Below, piece after piece: positions 16,423-25,435 of a stretch of 38,501 bases of DNA. The translations under genes and the position numbers were made by a program. Under the pieces are notes generated by a model. The model was not told the origin of the DNA. It saw only the letters and a list, made by a program, of their open reading frames with translations, and did no database searches. Each line of letters begins with the position of its first letter. The first letter of the stretch is position 1. This DNA comes from Promethearchaeia archaeon (GTDB taxonomy: Archaea > Asgardarchaeota > Lokiarchaeia > Sigyniarchaeales > SOKP01), in contig JAHQWJ010000056.1 of NCBI GenBank assembly GCA_029856125.1, positions 1 to 38,501 of the forward strand. The letters are read 5' to 3'.

Positions 16423-17814
16423 ATGAAGTTCACTATATTAAATGGGAGTCCTAAAGGCGCTGAGAGCGTCACCATGCAGTATATCTTATACATTAAGAAA
16501 AAACACCCGGAACACGAATATAATATAATAAACATAGCACAAGCAATTAAAAAGATCGAAAATGACGAAAAGAGATTCGAAGACATTATTCTTCAGGTAA
16601 AAAAATCAGATGGAGTAATATGGGGATTTCCTTTATATGTGATGTTGGTCTGTTCCCAATATAAACGGTTTATTGAATTGATTACCGAAAGAAATGTTGA
16701 AGCTGCCTTTGAAAATAAGTACACAATTGTCCTATCAACCTCGATTCATTTCTACGATCACACTGCCCAGAATTATATGCATAGTATTTGCGATGACTTA
16801 AAAATGAAGTATGTAGGAAATTATCCTGCAGACAGTTGGGATCTTCTTTACCCAAAGCGGCGAGCAAGATGGCTTTTATTCGTTGAGGAATTTATAAATC
16901 ACATCGAAAATAAATATCCTACTTCAAAACACTACGCTCCATTGAAAATAAGAGACTTTCAATATACTCCCGGAAAAAATATAGAAGATGCAGAGAAAAT
17001 TGATACACATAGCAAAAAAATTCTTGTTGTTAGTGATGAAACTAATGAAAACACAAATATAGGAAAAATGATAAAGAGGTTTACAGAGTCTTTTTCAAGC
17101 GAGATTGAAATCATAAACTTATACGACATCGATGTTAAAGGGGGGTGTATTTCGTGTTTACAATGTGGTTACGATCATAAATGCTCCTATATAGGAAAGG
17201 ATGGCTTTTTTGAGTTTTGGGAAGATGTAGTAATGACTTCGGACATCATCGTTTTTGCTGGTGTTATTAAAGATAGATATCTTTCATCCAGATGGAAGAT
17301 GGTTCTAGACCGAGCTTTTTATATGACGCATACACCGACTCTAATAGGAAAACAGATGGGTTATCTTATCTCTGGACCTGTAAATCAAATTCCAAATCTT
17401 TCTCAAATGTTTCAAGCTCACATAGAAATTCAAGACTCAAATTTTGTGGATATTATTACTGATGAATTTGGGACATCAGAAGACATAGATGCCTTACTCC
17501 ACGATTTTGCTAGGAAATTAGTTACATTTTCCAAAACAGATTACTTCAAGCCAATAACTTTTTTGGGAGAAGGAGGTAAAAAAATATTTCGAGACGATAT
17601 CTATGGGAGAAATCGATTTGTATTTTTAGCAGATCACGATTACTACGAGAAACATGGTTTTTATGACTCTTTCCCGCAAAATGACGAACGCGCAAAAAAA
17701 TTAAATGAAAAATTGATTCCTTTAATGAGAATGGATAAGCTTAGGAATAAAATCAATATGAAGCAAGAATTTCTTCGTCCATTCATGAAGGTACTTGAAG
17801 ATCCAGATAAATAA
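16423..17814 (+). CDS. Tandem flavodoxin-like (NADPH-dependent FMN reductase family) protein
   Basis: A 463-residue protein made of two flavodoxin-like domains. Domain 1 (~1-180) opens with LNGSPKG, the FMN phosphate loop, and has the WGFPLYV segment that normally stacks on the flavin. Domain 2 (~200-380) begins KKILVVSDETNENTNIGK, a loosened version of the same loop, and has the cysteine group CISCLQC...C seen in iron-sulfur flavoproteins of this family. It probably shuttles electrons through FMN, perhaps with one domain inactive. It lies 136 bases downstream of the DUF362-ferredoxin gene on the same strand, which may be its partner. Confidence 0.85.
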   Translation: MKFTILNGSPKGAESVTMQYILYIKKKHPEHEYNIINIAQAIKKIENDEKRFEDIILQVKKSDGVIWGFPLYVMLVCSQYKRFIELITERNVEAAFENKYTIVLSTSIHFYDHTAQNYMHSICDDLKMKYVGNYPADSWDLLYPKRRARWLLFVEEFINHIENKYPTSKHYAPLKIRDFQYTPGKNIEDAEKIDTHSKKILVVSDETNENTNIGKMIKRFTESFSSEIEIINLYDIDVKGGCISCLQCGYDHKCSYIGKDGFFEFWEDVVMTSDIIVFAGVIKDRYLSSRWKMVLDRAFYMTHTPTLIGKQMGYLISGPVNQIPNLSQMFQAHIEIQDSNFVDIITDEFGTSEDIDALLHDFARKLVTFSKTDYFKPITFLGEGGKKIFRDDIYGRNRFVFLADHDYYEKHGFYDSFPQNDERAKKLNEKLIPLMRMDKLRNKINMKQEFLRPFMKVLEDPDK

Positions 17815-17834
17815 AAATTAAACAGATAGAGGGT

Positions 17835-18041
17835 ATGAAAATGGCATGGGGCGGCTCGTTAAATAAAGATGGTTCTGATTACGTGAGAAATCTAAGAGAA
17901 GCTGATAAGGCAATAAAGTTTCTTGAAGGATTAAAGAGTGAATTAAATGAGGAAGAAAAACAAATCGTTTCAGACACTATCAATATTATTGTAAACAAAT
18001 ACACTAAAGAATCTAAAAATGATTCTCAAACCTTAAAGTGA
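17835..18041 (+). CDS. Small helical protein, unknown
   Basis: A 68-residue, charged, mostly helical protein. It follows the flavodoxin gene by 20 bases, with GAGGG immediately before the ATG, so it is likely the last gene of that transcript. The start could be either of two methionines (17835 or 17841). Its 3' end overlaps the convergent hycI gene by nine bases. No known family recognised. Confidence 0.55.
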   Translation: MKMAWGGSLNKDGSDYVRNLREADKAIKFLEGLKSELNEEEKQIVSDTINIIVNKYTKESKNDSQTLK

Positions 18042-18602
18042 GTCAATTAATTTCTTAATTATTCCTATTAGTTTATCTGCTTCCGTTTTTATTGTTTTAG
18101 TCAGATTTATTTCGAAAAATGGTAGATCAATGTTATCTGATCGCTCCTCAAGAGTCAGTTCATCTTGTTTGTAAAGTTTTAATTCTTGAAAACCTTCAAG
18201 ACTTTCAGGAACAAACCCAATCATAAAAACATTCAGAGATGGTAATTTATCAACAATTAAATCAATAACAATGTGAACTGGTATTGTGTGAGTAGATATT
18301 GGCACATATTCTTTAATGGTTTCACGCTCCAATATCGCAATCGTTCCCGGAGGTTTATTCAGAGTACATGTATCTATAAGAATCAGGTATGTGGGTTTAA
18401 AATTAACAACATCATCAATTCGAGCCATGGGATCTGTTCCAGCGTTTATGAATAGAACTTTTTCGTTTGAATATTCTAATAGCTCACTTATGATATAAGG
18501 TCCTAAACCGTCATCACTTAATTTTTCTTCTCCAATCCCCATAAAAACTAAGCTATTAATGCCGCTAAGTCTATTCAAGAGTTTTTCATACAAATTTTCC
18601 AT
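18033..18602 (-). CDS. hycI: HycI-type [NiFe]-hydrogenase maturation protease
   Basis: A 189-residue endopeptidase of the HycI/HyaD family, which removes a C-terminal peptide from the hydrogenase large subunit after nickel insertion. Visible: GIGEEKLSDDGLGPY (~22-36; the usual G-x-G-N-x-L-x-x-DDG, here E in place of N), INAGTDPMA with a metal-binding acid, LIDTC, and STHTIP with the metal-binding His. Length is slightly longer than the usual 150-160 because of a C-terminal helix. It implies that the organism makes a [NiFe]-hydrogenase, whose structural genes are not in this window. It is divergent from the SDR gene with 44 bases between them. Confidence 0.9.
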   Translation of the reverse strand: MENLYEKLLNRLSGINSLVFMGIGEEKLSDDGLGPYIISELLEYSNEKVLFINAGTDPMARIDDVVNFKPTYLILIDTCTLNKPPGTIAILERETIKEYVPISTHTIPVHIVIDLIVDKLPSLNVFMIGFVPESLEGFQELKLYKQDELTLEERSDNIDLPFFEINLTKTIKTEADKLIGIIKKLIDSL

Positions 18603-18646
18603 GGTTAGGTGATAAATTCTTTAATTGAACATTAATTTTTGCATTT

Positions 18647-19528
18647 ATGTTATTAAAAGGGAAAACCATAGTAATCACAGGTTCGGGAAGAGGTATCGGA
18701 AAATCTATAGCTATCGCTTGTGCAAAAGAAGGGGCTAATATTGGTCTTACATCAAGATCTCTCGATGAACTGAATGAAGTTAAAGATGAGATTCTTAAAT
18801 TAGGTATTGAAGTAAGGGTATCAGTTAAAACTGCAGATATAACTAAATACGAAGAAATTGAGGTGGCATTTAAGGCATTTCATGAAGAATTAGGAAAATT
18901 TAATGGAGTGATTGCCAACGCTGGGTATTCAAGAATGTGGAATAGCCATGAATTTGATAGCAATAAATTTTCTGAGATAATGACTATCAATGTATCTGGA
19001 GTATTTTATGCTTTTAAAGCGGCTTATCCCTATCTTAAGAAAGATGATAAGAATAATAAATCAAGATTCATTATCACTGGAAGCGCAGCGTTTACTAATC
19101 CTATGCCAAAACTTGCTGCCTACACCGCAAGTAAATACGCCGTAGTAGGATTACAAAGTGCATTAGCGTTAGAATATAAAAAAGAGAATATTACCTTTAA
19201 CATGGTTCTACCAACTCAAGTTGATACGCGCATGCTGAGAGGTCGTAATGCAGGAGATGGAAACAAACCTCCGAACGTTATGAACGCCCAAGAGCTAAAT
19301 GATTATTACCTATTTCTTCTGAGCGATAATGCAAATAAAATAGATAACGCACTAATTTTTACTAACGATTTTGGCGAAATAAGAAATCTATTATCTAAGG
19401 CTCCTCCCGTAAAACGAGAAAATTGGGAAATTTTTAAACCATACTTAGAAGAAAATGCACCCAAAATCTATTCTAACGTTAGGAAGCTTGGAAAATTAGT
19501 AGAATTTATAATAAATACTAATGAATAA
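18647..19528 (+). CDS. Short-chain dehydrogenase/reductase (SDR)
   Basis: A 293-residue classical-type SDR. The Rossmann loop is TGSGRGIGKS (~11-20), NAG is at ~93, the catalytic Ser in ITGSAAF, and the YTASK catalytic Tyr and Lys at ~163-167. The arginines after strand 2 (TSRS) suggest NADP(H). The C-terminal ~60 residues differ from common SDRs and give no substrate clue. It could act on a sugar, acyl or steroid-like alcohol. It is probably transcribed alone. Confidence 0.92.
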   Translation: MLLKGKTIVITGSGRGIGKSIAIACAKEGANIGLTSRSLDELNEVKDEILKLGIEVRVSVKTADITKYEEIEVAFKAFHEELGKFNGVIANAGYSRMWNSHEFDSNKFSEIMTINVSGVFYAFKAAYPYLKKDDKNNKSRFIITGSAAFTNPMPKLAAYTASKYAVVGLQSALALEYKKENITFNMVLPTQVDTRMLRGRNAGDGNKPPNVMNAQELNDYYLFLLSDNANKIDNALIFTNDFGEIRNLLSKAPPVKRENWEIFKPYLEENAPKIYSNVRKLGKLVEFIINTNE

Positions 19529-19619
19529 TTATTTCAATAAATCTTACACCAATAATTGGAGTCCAGTCCATTTAAAGCGTTAAATTCATTAATTATTAAC
19601 TGCTAGGTTATATTAGAAT

Positions 19620-20225
19620 ATGAATGAAACACCAAATGAAAAGGTCGAAAAAGTCCAGTTCGAGGGAATAATCGACAACGAAAAGGTTATTATTACTGAT
19701 AAGGATTGCATTGAAGAGTTTTATAGGAAAGCATATATTGGCACGCTCGAAAAGAATAGCGAAGGTGAAGAAATATTAGTTTTAGGACCTTTAGAAGTTC
19801 TATTATTATGTGAAAGAAATCGGATTTTATTGTATAATAATAATGATAGGAATAGTGATCTACACGATTTTGAGGGTTTATTAACGTATTTCATTCAATA
19901 TGACGATAAATTATGGCGAAAGTACATTATTTACATGGATTTGCGAAAAAGGGGTTATATAGTAAGAACGGGATACGGAGAAGGGATTGATTTTCTGGTG
20001 TACAAACGCGGGGCTGATTTTGAAAAAGATTCCGCTAAATTCTTAATTTATCCGGTATTTGAAGGTTCACCTATAGATTTAAGGGAATTAGATAAAATGT
20101 CTCGCGTAGCTATGAGCTCTCGCAAGGACCTCATTGTAGCTACCGTCGATAGGCTAAGTAAGCCAATATATTATAGTGTGAAAAAATTTGAAATTATGAA
20201 TAAAGTTGAGAAAAGCGAAGACTAA
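19620..20225 (+). CDS. endA: tRNA-splicing endonuclease EndA, with the catalytic His replaced by Ser
   Basis: A 201-residue member of the tRNA-intron endonuclease family that cuts bulge-helix-bulge introns. The C-terminal fold is clear: YMDLRKRGYIVRTGYGEGID (a YxDLR-x-RG-Y core), LVYKRG, AKFLIYPV, SRVAMSSRKDLIVATVD. Catalytic residues known from the Methanocaldococcus enzyme are Tyr115, His125 and Lys156. Here Tyr128 and Lys169 are present, at the same spacing (10 and 31), but the middle position, 138, is Ser (DSAKF in place of HAKF/HSKY). This suggests a non-catalytic, structural subunit or an altered mechanism. The gene ends one base before the PIN-ATPase gene, so the two are co-transcribed. 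Confidence 0.88.
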   Translation: MNETPNEKVEKVQFEGIIDNEKVIITDKDCIEEFYRKAYIGTLEKNSEGEEILVLGPLEVLLLCERNRILLYNNNDRNSDLHDFEGLLTYFIQYDDKLWRKYIIYMDLRKRGYIVRTGYGEGIDFLVYKRGADFEKDSAKFLIYPVFEGSPIDLRELDKMSRVAMSSRKDLIVATVDRLSKPIYYSVKKFEIMNKVEKSED

Positions 20226-20226
20226 A

Positions 20227-21888
20227 ATGTCAGACAAATATGCTTGCGATACTTCTGTTATTTTTAATGGTCTCATCTTAAATTTAATCGAAGATGGAGA
20301 ATTGGGGGAAAACCCCGAAATTTACATCCCAAATGTGGTTGTTGCTGAGGTTGAGTACCGTACAAATGTTCAAAAAGAAATAGGATTCCATGGTTTAAAT
20401 GTATTAAAAGAATTACGAAAATTGCATCAGGAAGAGAAAATAACGCTTAAAATTGTGGGAAAAAGACCAACAAGGGAAGAAATTAAAATGAGTCCAGGAG
20501 GGGAACTTGATGCGCTTATTAGAAAATCGGCTTTAGAATATGGCGCCATTTTAATTACAGCAGATCGAATCCAGGGTGATGTAGGAATTTTCGAAGGGAT
20601 TCAAATAATGTATGTAAAGGAAAAATACTTTCCAAAAGAATCTGACCCTTCTTCTCTTAAGTTGTTAGAATTTTTCGATGAAACCACAATGAGCGTGCAT
20701 CTAAAACAAGGATTACCTCCTTATGCCAAGAAAGGAAGCCCCGGAAATTGGCATTTAGAAAAGATTGGCGAAGAACCATTATCTACTAAAATTATTGAAG
20801 AAATTGCCATCGAAATAATAGAAATGGTTAGGGAAGACGATCACTCATTTATAGAAATTGAGAAACACGGCGTTGTAGTTGCCCAGTTGAGAGAATTTAG
20901 AATAGTTATGACCAGACCTCCATTTTCAAAAGATGTTGAAATAACTGCTGTTCACCCGCTTGTTACGCTTTCATTGGAAGATTATTCAATTGATTCAAAA
21001 TTAGATAAGAGATTACAGAAAGCAGAAGGGATTTTAGTTGCTGGTGCTCCTGGGGCAGGTAAGAGTACTTTCTCAGCAGCTTTGGCAAATTATTATTTAG
21101 AACAAGGAAAAGTTGTGAAAACGCTAGAAAGCGTTCGAGATTTACAAGTTAGACCTGAAATTACGCAATATACCAAATTGGAGGGAAGCCTTGAAAATTC
21201 AGCGGACATTCTACTCTTGGTTAGACCAGATTTCACGATTTTTGACGAAGTACGCACTACAAAAGATTTTCAGATCTACGCTGATTTTCGTTTATCTGGA
21301 GTTGGAATGGTCGGAGTTGTTCATTCTTCATCGGCTATCGACGCAATACAGCGCTTTATTGGCCGTATAGAGCTTGGTATGCTTCCGTCAATTATTGATA
21401 CAATCGTATTTATTGAAGGAGGGGATATCTCTGCCGTTTTGATTATAAAAATGACAGTTAAAGTCCCTCATGGATTTAGGGATAAAGATTTGGCACGACC
21501 CGTTGTCGAAGTTAGAGATTTTAGAACAACTCGTCTTGCATATGAGATTTATTCTTTTGGTCAAGATATCGTCATCAATCCAATTAACCCTATAGAACCT
21601 AAGGACTCTTTTAGGCGTGATGAGCAATTTAAAAAAGAGTTTTCGAGTAAAAAAAAAAGAAATAAAAAAATTGAGTTAGATATCAAAGTTAGTAAGCAAA
21701 AGATATTAATCAAAGCAGATCCAATATACGCTAGTAGTAATATTATTGTTTATGCAGATGACTACGAAATCTTTACTGGGTCATTGAGTCGATCAAGCGT
21801 TATAGCGCTTTCCCTCTCAAATAAAGAAGGCAGAAAGGTCCTTAAGGAGTACGATAGAGATAAGCATATTTATGGAATTATAAAATAG
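20227..21888 (+). CDS. PIN-domain ATPase (PINA-like)
   Basis: A 553-residue protein with an N-terminal PIN nuclease domain (CDTSVIFNG with the first metal-binding Asp; VVVAEVEYR; GELDALIRKSA; LITADRI) and a VirB11/PilT-like ATPase domain (Walker A GAPGAGKST, ~273-281; Walker B-like FTIFDEVRT; GVVHSSSAIDAIQRF as arginine-finger/sensor region). A C-terminal domain (~480-553) looks KH-like. The order PIN-ATPase-KH is that of archaeal PINA, a hexameric ATPase linked to Holliday-junction processing in Sulfolobus, and of PIN/TRAM-type relatives. The ATG at 20227 is chosen; a TTG at 20206 would overlap endA. Co-transcription with endA hints at RNA or nucleic-acid processing. Confidence 0.92.
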   Translation: MSDKYACDTSVIFNGLILNLIEDGELGENPEIYIPNVVVAEVEYRTNVQKEIGFHGLNVLKELRKLHQEEKITLKIVGKRPTREEIKMSPGGELDALIRKSALEYGAILITADRIQGDVGIFEGIQIMYVKEKYFPKESDPSSLKLLEFFDETTMSVHLKQGLPPYAKKGSPGNWHLEKIGEEPLSTKIIEEIAIEIIEMVREDDHSFIEIEKHGVVVAQLREFRIVMTRPPFSKDVEITAVHPLVTLSLEDYSIDSKLDKRLQKAEGILVAGAPGAGKSTFSAALANYYLEQGKVVKTLESVRDLQVRPEITQYTKLEGSLENSADILLLVRPDFTIFDEVRTTKDFQIYADFRLSGVGMVGVVHSSSAIDAIQRFIGRIELGMLPSIIDTIVFIEGGDISAVLIIKMTVKVPHGFRDKDLARPVVEVRDFRTTRLAYEIYSFGQDIVINPINPIEPKDSFRRDEQFKKEFSSKKKRNKKIELDIKVSKQKILIKADPIYASSNIIVYADDYEIFTGSLSRSSVIALSLSNKEGRKVLKEYDRDKHIYGIIK

Positions 21889-21991
21889 ATATCTTATCGT
21901 TTTGTCATTTTTAAAGAAAGATTTCTACTTGATAATTAACGAATATCAATCTATCTTGATAATTGACTTGTTCTAATAACTACTCGTTTGG

Positions 21992-22372
21992 TTATTTTGC
22001 TAATGCATTTTGGGCTCTATTTATATCATCTACTCCGATGACTAACTTATTATGCTCAGCTAAATAGATCAAATCAATGTTGACGCCAACATTGCCTATT
22101 TTACGAGCCATCTTCCCACCAGACCCTGGTTTCCCTGCAATAGGACTAATATCCATGACAAGCACTTCACGGATAGCACTAATTTCATATCCTGCATCTT
22201 CAAGTATAAAGCGTGCAACGCTTTCGTCTTCAACCAATATATGTATAATTGCGTCATCTTTTAGAGGAATTCCACATAAACCTTCCATATTTATACCATT
22301 TTTCCCTAATAGCTCACCCAAATCAGCTAGTGCTCCTGGTCGATTTTCTATAATAACTGCTACATCTTTCAT
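21992..22372 (-). CDS. ACT-domain protein
   Basis: A 126-residue protein of one or two ACT modules: residues 1-70 start with the ACT signature (VAVIIENRPGALADLGELLG, NGINMEGLCG), and the C-terminal half (GKMARKIGNVGVNIDLIYL) repeats the pattern. ACT domains bind amino acids and regulate enzymes. A strong Shine-Dalgarno sequence, AGGAGGT, lies nine bases before the ATG. It is 138 bases downstream of the CoA-transferase gene on the same strand and may belong to that operon; no amino-acid enzyme sits next to it. Confidence 0.88.
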   Translation of the reverse strand: MKDVAVIIENRPGALADLGELLGKNGINMEGLCGIPLKDDAIIHILVEDESVARFILEDAGYEISAIREVLVMDISPIAGKPGSGGKMARKIGNVGVNIDLIYLAEHNKLVIGVDDINRAQNALAK

Positions 22373-22510
22373 AATTTTTTACCTCCTATATTTATTATTT
22401 GGATATCAAAGATAGAATCTAACGAGATACTTTTCTAAAGCTTAATTATGTTTACTCTATATTTAAGCTTTCTTTCGAATTTTAAAAATCATTTCTCACT
22501 TAAGATCAAT

Positions 22511-24424
22511 TCATTTTGAAATATCAAGTGTAAATAGAACCTCTCCATATTCCACACTTTTTGATTTCATTGGGTATCCGCTGTTATTAAGAAAATGAAG
22601 CATTGCTTTGTTTTCAAGGAGAATTGAGCCTGTAAAAAATTTGTAATTTAATTCCCTAGCAATTATAACTAGATAATTTAATAAAAATGTAGCAATTCCA
22701 GTTCTGCGAAAATCTTTCTTCACAACTATAGCTAATTCAACTGTTGAGGGTTTACTGGTTTTAAAAAACGCTGCTGAAGCAATTATTTTCTGTTCACCTT
22801 CTTGAAGAGAGTCTCCCACTAATATCATATCAGTTTGATAATCTATATTTGTTAAAGGTTGTACAAATTTGTGAGGAAATTTTCGATCCCGTGAGAAAAA
22901 TCTTAGATATTTATCATCGTCACTTAAAGAATAGTAAAATCCTTGGAGCATTTTCTCATCGGTTGGTTTTATTGGACGAATTTTGATATTTTTTCCATCT
23001 TTCATTTGAAAAGTCGTTTCATATTTATCCGGATATAAGCTCAATCGACCACTTATGGAAAGAGGTAGTTTTTGATCCGCATAGACATATTTTACTTTTT
23101 TAGCTTGTTCTAAAAGTTCTTCTCTAAAGTCTGGGTGGGCGATATTTATCATTTGTAACACTCGCTCCCTAATACTCTTACCAAATAAATAAGCAATTCC
23201 CCATTCGGTAACAACATAATGAATATCTCCGCGAGTAATTACAACTCCAGAACCAGGTTTAAGATTTGGAACAATTCTGGACACTACCGTTCCATCCTTT
23301 AAAGTCGCAGTGCTAGGAAGAACGGCTATAGGTTTTCCGTCTTCAGAACGATTGGCTCCTCTAACAAAATCTACTTGACCTCCTATACCACTATAAAATA
23401 ATGGCCCAAGCGAGTCTGCATTAATCTGTCCCGTTAAATCTATTGTTAGCGCTGCGTTTATGGCCACTTGCTTTTTATTTCGGCTGATAATGAAAGGATC
23501 GTTGCAATAATTAACGGGATGAAATTCTACAAAGGGATTGTTATCTACAAAATCATAAAGCCGCCGGGAGCCCATGACAAAAGAACAAATTATTTTTCCC
23601 TTATGGATAGTCTTTTTTTTACATGTGATTACCCCCTTTTCAACGAGATCAACAATTCCATCCGAGAAAACTTCGCTATGCACTCCTAAATCTTTTTTAT
23701 CTTCTAATTCGATTGTTAATGCGTTAGGAATTTTCCCAATTCCCATTTGAATCGTAGATTCATCTTCAATAAGGGATGCGACATATTTTGCAATCTTTTT
23801 AATGGATTCATCTGGGGGATCATACTTAAACTCAATAATATCGTGATCTGATAAAATATAGGCGTCGATATCGTTCATATGAATGAATGAATCACCGAGC
23901 GTGCGTGGCATCTTAGGATTAATTTCAGCTACCACAAATTCAGCTATCTCTGCTATAGGTTTCGCAATATCTACGTTAATACCATAACTACAAAATCCAA
24001 ATTGGTCAGGAGGGCTAACTTGAATAAGAGCAGTCTTTACATGCATTTGTCCCCTTTCAAAGAATCCTGGAATGTCTGAAAGTAGCATTGGAGTGTAATC
24101 TGCAACTCCCCTTTTTACGGCGTCTCGAAGATTTTCACTAATAAAAAAAACATTGTGCCGAAACAAATCTTCATTACCTCCCGCAGTTTTATAATAATCG
24201 AGATCGGACAGGCTGATAAAATGAATCATCTCTACATCAGAAAGCTGAGGACCGAGTTCAATAAGTTTTGACGTAAGATCTATTGGTTCAGAACATCCAG
24301 AATCGATAAAAACACGATCTCCTGGTTTAATGTATCGTTTAATTGCTTGCTCTACATCAACATGTTTCTGCTTATATTTATCTAAATTAGGAAATCTATT
24401 GATATTCACTTCTTTTGATATCAT
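22511..24424 (-). CDS. CoA-transferase/acetyl-CoA hydrolase family protein fused to GNAT acetyltransferase
   Basis: A 637-residue fusion. Residues ~1-440 belong to the acetyl-CoA hydrolase/4-hydroxybutyrate CoA-transferase family (IQMGIGKIPNAL, VHSEVFSDGIVDL, GIGGQVDFVRGA, VVTEWGIAYLFGKSIRERV). The last ~170 residues are a GNAT domain (VVKKDFRRTGIATFLL as acetyl-CoA loop). Such fusions occur in bacteria and archaea; the GNAT part may acylate proteins. A GTG at 24430 is part of GGGTGA, two bases before the ATG at 24424, and I take it as the Shine-Dalgarno sequence. It sits 29 bases behind the sirtuin gene, giving an acyl-CoA/acylation unit. Confidence 0.92.
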   Translation of the reverse strand: MISKEVNINRFPNLDKYKQKHVDVEQAIKRYIKPGDRVFIDSGCSEPIDLTSKLIELGPQLSDVEMIHFISLSDLDYYKTAGGNEDLFRHNVFFISENLRDAVKRGVADYTPMLLSDIPGFFERGQMHVKTALIQVSPPDQFGFCSYGINVDIAKPIAEIAEFVVAEINPKMPRTLGDSFIHMNDIDAYILSDHDIIEFKYDPPDESIKKIAKYVASLIEDESTIQMGIGKIPNALTIELEDKKDLGVHSEVFSDGIVDLVEKGVITCKKKTIHKGKIICSFVMGSRRLYDFVDNNPFVEFHPVNYCNDPFIISRNKKQVAINAALTIDLTGQINADSLGPLFYSGIGGQVDFVRGANRSEDGKPIAVLPSTATLKDGTVVSRIVPNLKPGSGVVITRGDIHYVVTEWGIAYLFGKSIRERVLQMINIAHPDFREELLEQAKKVKYVYADQKLPLSISGRLSLYPDKYETTFQMKDGKNIKIRPIKPTDEKMLQGFYYSLSDDDKYLRFFSRDRKFPHKFVQPLTNIDYQTDMILVGDSLQEGEQKIIASAAFFKTSKPSTVELAIVVKKDFRRTGIATFLLNYLVIIARELNYKFFTGSILLENKAMLHFLNNSGYPMKSKSVEYGEVLFTLDISK

Positions 24425-24453
24425 CTTCACCCATTTTTAATGATACTAACAGT

Positions 24454-25227
24454 TTAATTGGTATTCATCATTTCTTTTACTTTCAGAATAATGTTGGGAA
24501 GGACATCTCCGATTTGATCAAAGAACCTCAAATCAGCTTCACTATCGTATGGAGTTTCGCCCTTGTTAAGAATTATTAATTTGGCACCACTCCTCCAAGC
24601 AATTCCAGGCATATTTGCGGCAGGGGTCACAACTAGAGATGAACCGATTACAAAGAAAACTTCGGCCTTTTCGGACATCCTCATAGATTCTTCAAGTTCG
24701 TCAATAGGTAACGGATCACCAAAATTAACAATACTTGAAATAAGCCTTCCACTACAATTTGGACATTCAGGTTGCTTGTTTTGGACCCGATCTGTTCTAA
24801 ATCCATTACCCCACTTTTTTTTATCCCATTTAGCCTCTTCAAATGTCAATTTTTTTCCACACTCCAAGCATTTCATAAAATAACGATTTCCATGAAGTTC
24901 TGCTAATTTTTCAAATGGGATTCCAGATTTAGCGTGAAGGCCATCTACATTTTGAGAAATTAAATAAATCAATTTACCCAGATTTAATAAGTCTAATACA
25001 GCATAGTGTCCTTGATTTGGTTTAACTTGATCATATGGCACAGCCATTTTAGGAGGGGGTAAACCCTTATCACGGCGTGTCCATACTCCATCTGGACCTC
25101 TAAAATCGGGTATCCCACTTTCAGTAGAAATTCCCGCACCAGTGAAGATGACGAGATTATTTGATTCATAAATCCACTTTGCGGCTAAATCAATTTTTGC
25201 ATCCAATTCCATATAAATATGAAGCAT
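24454..25227 (-). CDS. SIRT6-like NAD-dependent deacylase (Sir2 family)
   Basis: A 257-residue sirtuin that removes acyl groups from lysine using NAD. Visible: GAGISTESGIPDFRGPDGVW (~30-49), SQNVDGLH, LAELHGN with the catalytic His, CLEC and CPNC zinc cysteines, GSSLVVTPAAN, and a C-terminal EADLRF. The DFRGP-x-GVWT start, the LAELHGN sequence, the short Rossmann insert and the ADLR ending match the SIRT6/7 (class IV) subgroup more than bacterial CobB or SIRT5. This comparison is by eye. It is the upstream gene of the operon with the CoA-transferase-GNAT fusion. Confidence 0.93.
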   Translation of the reverse strand: MLHIYMELDAKIDLAAKWIYESNNLVIFTGAGISTESGIPDFRGPDGVWTRRDKGLPPPKMAVPYDQVKPNQGHYAVLDLLNLGKLIYLISQNVDGLHAKSGIPFEKLAELHGNRYFMKCLECGKKLTFEEAKWDKKKWGNGFRTDRVQNKQPECPNCSGRLISSIVNFGDPLPIDELEESMRMSEKAEVFFVIGSSLVVTPAANMPGIAWRSGAKLIILNKGETPYDSEADLRFFDQIGDVLPNIILKVKEMMNTN

Positions 25228-25435
25228 TTTTGTAAATAAAAATATATTTCATTTGGTTTTTATTATCAATTTTACTCTGTTCAGTTAAAATATTGACACG
25301 AACGTCTAAAATTACCAGTTACTTTATAAAGATAAATTCTAATTTCTTTTTAGGTATAGGATTTTTGTAGATCTTTATATTCTTTTAAGTTGAAGTATTA
25401 TTAGGATAAATTAGGTAGGATATATCTTGACGTAT

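Noticed and set aside
22077..22415. 112-codon plus-strand frame over the ACT gene
   Set aside because: Antisense to a well-supported ACT protein; Ser/Pro/Ile-rich without domains.
25200..25430. Possible small RNA in the 200-base gap between the sirtuin and the next gene
   Set aside because: Only AT-rich sequence with promoter-like tracts; no stable fold visible by eye.
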